A stretch of DNA of 64,000 nucleotides, taken from assembly GCF_027924665.1 (NCBI RefSeq), contig NZ_AP027043.1, forward strand, positions 5,084,001-5,148,000, in the 5' to 3' direction. The number at the start of each line of letters is the position of its first letter. Within the stretch, counting starts at the first letter, position 1. This DNA comes from Flavobacterium sp. GSB-24 (GTDB lineage Bacteria > Bacteroidota > Bacteroidia > Flavobacteriales > Flavobacteriaceae). Positions 60,836 to 64,000 of this stretch are shown here, one piece after another. The position numbers and the translations under genes were made by a program. A model generated the notes under the pieces. The model made no database searches, was not told the origin of the DNA, and saw nothing but the letters and a program-made list of their open reading frames with translations.

Positions 60836-62314
60836 TTAATATGCCTTAGCAAAAAGCACTCTTTTAGAAGAAGGATTCCCAGTAAACACACAGGTTCCCG
60901 CCTCTTCAACAGCATCTAAAGGGATACATCTAATTGTTGCTTTTGTCAATTCTTTTATCTTCTCTTCTGTTGCAGCAGTTCCGTCCCAGTGAGCAGATAA
61001 AAAGCCTCCTTTACCTTCAAGAACTTCTTTAAACTCCTCAAAATTATTTACTTCTGTAATATGGGTATTGCGGTAGTTTAATGCTCTGTCAAATAAATCT
61101 TTTTGAATTTGTTCTAACAAGTCATTAATGTATTCAACAATTTTTTCACCTTCAACAACTTCTTTAGTCAAATTATCACGTCTTGCAACCTCAAAAGTTC
61201 CGTTTTCTAGATCTTTTGGACCAACAGCAATTCTAACAGGAACACCTTTCAATTCCCATTCAGCAAATTTAAATCCTGGTTTTTGAGTTGTTCTGTCATC
61301 GTATTTAACCGAAATCTTAAGCTTTTTCAATTTTGCAGTCAATTCATTAACCGCTGCAGTAATCTGCGCTAATTGTTCGTCTGTTTTATGAATTGGAACA
61401 ATAACCACTTGTATTGGCGCTAAATTTGGAGGCAGCACTAATCCTTGATCGTCAGAATGCGTCATAATCAAAGCTCCCATCAAACGAGTAGAAACTCCCC
61501 ATGACGTTCCCCAAACATGTTCTTGTTTTCCTTCTGCATTAGCAAACTTAACATCAAAAGCTTTTGCAAAGTTTTGTCCTAAAAAGTGAGATGTACCAGC
61601 CTGTAATGCTTTTCCATCCTGCATTAAAGCTTCAATACAATAAGTTTCATCTGCACCTGCAAAACGTTCTGTTTCAGTTTTAAAACCTTTTACTACCGGA
61701 ATTGCCATAAAACTTTCTGCAAAATCAGCATAAACATTCATCATTTTTTCAGACTCCTCAATAGCTTCTGCTTTAGTAGCATGAGCAGTATGCCCTTCCT
61801 GCCATAAAAACTCAGCTGTTCTCAAAAACAAACGCGTACGCATTTCCCATCGAACCACATTAGCCCATTGGTTAATCAATAAAGGCAAATCTCTATATGA
61901 TTGTACCCATCCTTTATATGTAGACCAAATAATTGCCTCACTAGTTGGACGAACAATAAGCTCCTCTTCTAACTTTGCATTTGGATCAACCATTAATTTT
62001 CCAGGTTTTTCTGGATCGTTTTTCAATCTATAATGTGTTACAACAGCACATTCTTTTGCAAATCCTTCAGCATTCTTCTCCTCAGCCTCAAACATGCTTT
62101 TCGGCACGAACAAAGGAAAATACGCATTTTGATGTCCAGTTTCTTTGAACATACGATCTAATTCAGCCTGCATTTTTTCCCAAATAGCATATCCGTATGG
62201 TTTAATTACCATACAGCCTCTAACTCCTGAATTTTCAGCTAGATCTGCTTTTACAACCAGCTCGTTATACCATTTCGAATAATCTTCTGATCTTGTAGTG
62301 AGGTTCTTACTCAT
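60836..62314 (-). CDS. proS: Prolyl-tRNA synthetase (short form)
   Basis: A 492-residue class II synthetase that charges tRNA-Pro. Motif 2 region is [18 protein letters not shown], and TSEAIIW and the motif 3 region with [15 protein letters not shown] are present. At this length it is the eukaryote/archaeal-type ProRS without the INS editing domain, usual for Bacteroidota. Upstream of and collinear with the tRNA-Glu pair, which has its own promoter. Confidence 0.95.
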   Translation of the reverse strand: MSKNLTTRSEDYSKWYNELVVKADLAENSGVRGCMVIKPYGYAIWEKMQAELDRMFKETGHQNAYFPLFVPKSMFEAEEKNAEGFAKECAVVTHYRLKNDPEKPGKLMVDPNAKLEEELIVRPTSEAIIWSTYKGWVQSYRDLPLLINQWANVVRWEMRTRLFLRTAEFLWQEGHTAHATKAEAIEESEKMMNVYADFAESFMAIPVVKGFKTETERFAGADETYCIEALMQDGKALQAGTSHFLGQNFAKAFDVKFANAEGKQEHVWGTSWGVSTRLMGALIMTHSDDQGLVLPPNLAPIQVVIVPIHKTDEQLAQITAAVNELTAKLKKLKISVKYDDRTTQKPGFKFAEWELKGVPVRIAVGPKDLENGTFEVARRDNLTKEVVEGEKIVEYINDLLEQIQKDLFDRALNYRNTHITEVNNFEEFKEVLEGKGGFLSAHWDGTAATEEKIKELTKATIRCIPLDAVEEAGTCVFTGNPSSKRVLFAKAY

Positions 62315-62377
62315 ATTATATAGTTTGGCACAAATTTTGTTTTAATAATTTTAACTAAATAGTTTGACAAAACTAAC

Positions 62378-62385
62378 TATTTTTG
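62378..62385 (+). promoter_or_regulatory. -7 promoter box of the Gly/Tyr/Trp-rich lipoprotein gene
   Basis: TATTTTTG, 30 bases before the ATG. Confidence 0.45.
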
Positions 62386-62415
62386 TAATGTGCAACAATA
62401 AAAAACACCACAGAT

Positions 62416-63408
62416 ATGAAAACTAACATTTCTCTTCGCCAAAACTCTAATCATTTTTACTTAATTGGATTATTGAGTTTATTACTTGCGTCGTGTGGTT
62501 CTTACCAAAATTCATCTTATCATGACAATGATGGTGTATACGGTAATTCTTCATCAAACAGATATGTGCAGCAGTCTAATGGCACAAACAATCAATACAA
62601 AGATTATTTCAGATCACTGCAAGATGATAACCAACCGACAGAAATTTTTACTGACGTTGACAATTATACCAATTATTCAGAAAATGACAGTACTCAAACA
62701 GCTTCTGTAGCTTATCCTGCATGGGGAAGCAGTAGCTCTGACGTTTCTGTAAACGTATACTCAAACCCATCATGGTCATTTGGCTTTGGAATGGGCTATC
62801 CTTATTACGGATGGGGCTATGGCGGATACTGGGGCTGGGGATACCCAGGTTACTGGGGAGGCTGGGGTTATCCAGGATACTGGGGACCAGGCTGGGGCTA
62901 TCCAGGATATTGGGGAGGCGGTTACTACGGCTACAACAACTATAACTACACTTACGGAAGAAGAGGTTCTGCCGCATATTATGGAAACAGAAATTATGCA
63001 TACAACCGAAGCTACACTTCTAACAGAGGTTTTACAACAAATAGAAATTACACTACTAACAGAGGAAGTTACACAACCAATAGAAACTACACAACAAACA
63101 GATCTAATGGTTATACTGACTTTAGAAGATCTAATATGAATGGAGGAACTAGTCCGTCATTTACAAATAGAAGAGCTAATACCAATAGTGTAGATTACAG
63201 TAACTCTAGAAGATCTTACAACAATAGTAACACTACGACAAACAGAAGCTATAATTACAATAATAGCAACAACAGCAGTTCATCAAGAAGCTACACTCCT
63301 AGCAGTCCATCACGTTCAATGAACAGCGGTGGCGGTGGAAGCATGAGATCTTCTGGCGGCGGCGGTGGCGGCGGTATGAGATCTGGCGGTGGCGGAGGAA
63401 GAAGATAA
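62416..63408 (+). CDS. Low-complexity Gly/Tyr/Trp-rich lipoprotein
   Basis: A 330-residue lipoprotein: signal peptide ending LLLASCGSYQ (Cys about 27). The mature chain has a polar Asn/Ser/Asp-rich start, then a Trp/Gly/Tyr/Pro tract (about 125-180) with near-exact repeats of GYPGYWG. An Arg/Asn/Tyr/Thr tract follows with repeats of NYTTNR (about 205-232), then a Ser/Asn/Tyr region and a Gly/Arg/Met end (GGGGGGMRSGGGGG). No domain is recognised. Similar proteins are annotated only as hypothetical in Flavobacteriia. A surface or adhesive role is a guess. Confidence 0.82.
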   Translation: MKTNISLRQNSNHFYLIGLLSLLLASCGSYQNSSYHDNDGVYGNSSSNRYVQQSNGTNNQYKDYFRSLQDDNQPTEIFTDVDNYTNYSENDSTQTASVAYPAWGSSSSDVSVNVYSNPSWSFGFGMGYPYYGWGYGGYWGWGYPGYWGGWGYPGYWGPGWGYPGYWGGGYYGYNNYNYTYGRRGSAAYYGNRNYAYNRSYTSNRGFTTNRNYTTNRGSYTTNRNYTTNRSNGYTDFRRSNMNGGTSPSFTNRRANTNSVDYSNSRRSYNNSNTTTNRSYNYNNSNNSSSSRSYTPSSPSRSMNSGGGGSMRSSGGGGGGGMRSGGGGGRR

Positions 63409-63449
63409 TTTTTTCTCACTAAACTAAATTCAAACTAAAACTTATCCAA

Positions 63450-64000
63450 ATGAAAAAAATACTTTTCCTACTTATAACAGGACTAACTGCCAGCGCGTCA
63501 TATTCTCAAGAAGTTTCAGATGCTTTGCGTTATTCTCAAGACAATCTAACAGGAACTGCAAGATTTAGAGCTATGAGCGGTGCTTTCGGTGCTGTTGGAG
63601 GGGATTTATCATCTTTAAGCGTCAACCCAGCTGGTTCTGCAGTTTTTAATACCAATCAAGTTGGAATATCTTTTAGTAATCAAAACATTAAAAATAATTC
63701 TGAGTACTTTGGAACTCAAACTTCAGATAAAGAAAACTCTTTTATTTTGAATCAAGCGGGAGGTGTTTTTGTTTTTAAAGATCGTAATCCTAACAACGGT
63801 TGGAATAAAATTGCTATTGGCGCGACATACGAGAATACAAATAATTTTAATAATGATATTTTCTCTGCTGGAACAAATCCAATCAATTCTGTTGATGACT
63901 ATTTCTTATCCTTTGCGAATGGAATTCCTTTACAAGATATTGATGGATTAGATTATAGAGATTTAAACTACAAAGAACAACAGGCTTATATGGGATACTG
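63450..64000 (+). CDS. OmpP1/FadL-like outer membrane protein, 3' end beyond the window
   Basis: The first 183 codons are present with no stop. Signal peptide about 1-20 (MKKILFLLITGL, ending SYSQ), then LRYSQDNLTGTARFRAMSGAFGAVGGDLSSLSVNPAGSAVFNTNQ. This N-terminal block is typical of the Bacteroidota FadL/OmpP1-type porins: G-G-D-x-S at the hatch, then the NPAG motif. It starts 41 bases after the lipoprotein gene and may share its transcript. Hydrophobic compound transport is inferred from the family. Confidence 0.82.
   Translation, partial: MKKILFLLITGLTASASYSQEVSDALRYSQDNLTGTARFRAMSGAFGAVGGDLSSLSVNPAGSAVFNTNQVGISFSNQNIKNNSEYFGTQTSDKENSFILNQAGGVFVFKDRNPNNGWNKIAIGATYENTNNFNNDIFSAGTNPINSVDDYFLSFANGIPLQDIDGLDYRDLNYKEQQAYMGY

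Noticed and set aside
62648..63139. ORFs in other frames (both strands) over the Gly/Tyr/Trp-rich gene
   Set aside because: Open frames are expected from the repeated GGN-TAY-TGG codons. The lipoprotein frame has the signal peptide and the correct start.

Overview
The window is chromosomal DNA from a Bacteroidota bacterium, almost certainly a Flavobacterium close to F. johnsoniae. The DNA is AT-rich, promoters carry the Bacteroidota TAnnTTTG -7 box, two secreted proteins end in the type-B type IX secretion signal (gliding motility-associated C-terminal domain), and there is a TonB-dependent outer membrane receptor. No plasmid, prophage or complete insertion sequence is seen. The content is mostly core genome, but the intergenic DNA is unusual.

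Layout. 0.1-3.5 kb: an HD phosphohydrolase, then a sulfur operon (CstB-like persulfide dioxygenase-rhodanese plus a split YeeE/YedE transporter). 4.0-5.6 kb: glpD. 5.8-7.6 kb: a MarR-nitroreductase-YceI operon whose two promoter boxes each lie in the same palindromic operator. 7.8-9.1 kb: an exported beta-helix protein. 9.1-17.2 kb: a complete tryptophan operon, trpE-G-D-C-F-B-A, with a leader peptide holding three consecutive Trp codons, a mutually exclusive antiterminator and terminator, and two non-pathway genes (a lipoprotein and a gamma-glutamylcyclotransferase-like gene). 17.2-22 kb: a TetR-controlled TolC/EmrA/EmrB efflux pump. 22-25.8 kb: yaaA, a CCA-adding enzyme gene with a long hairpin at its 5' end, and ctaA.

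25.9-30 kb (minus strand): a compact seven-gene operon encoding a periplasmic repeat-like protein, a LytS-type histidine kinase carrying a C-terminal 2TM domain, four stand-alone 2TM proteins and a LytTR response regulator. 30.4-37 kb: a TonB-dependent receptor, DinB, YciI, acetyltransferase, VOC, ClC channel and HPP proteins. 37-42 kb: a pRiA4b ORF-3-like protein, a four-helix-bundle protein flanked by inverted repeat words, a NdpA-type nucleoid protein and a GAF protein. 42-49 kb: an HD domain fused to a Pycsar-effector-type membrane domain, divergent from a 1243-residue lipoprotein that joins a metallophosphoesterase to an Omp85-like barrel, then a lipoprotein and an orphan protein. 49-56 kb: an ABC transporter and two T9SS type-B proteins. 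56-64 kb: typA, a PAS histidine kinase with a receiver protein, rpsT, two tRNA-Glu genes, proS, a Gly/Tyr/Trp-rich lipoprotein and the start of a FadL/OmpP1-like porin.

The strongest observations are the trp attenuator, the 2TM/LytS/LytTR operon, the stand-alone HD-Pycsar-effector fusion, the metallophosphoesterase-barrel fusion, paired operators at marR and tetR, and intergenic DNA built of recurring short words that often form large or nested palindromes. All family calls come from reading motifs. No database search was run.
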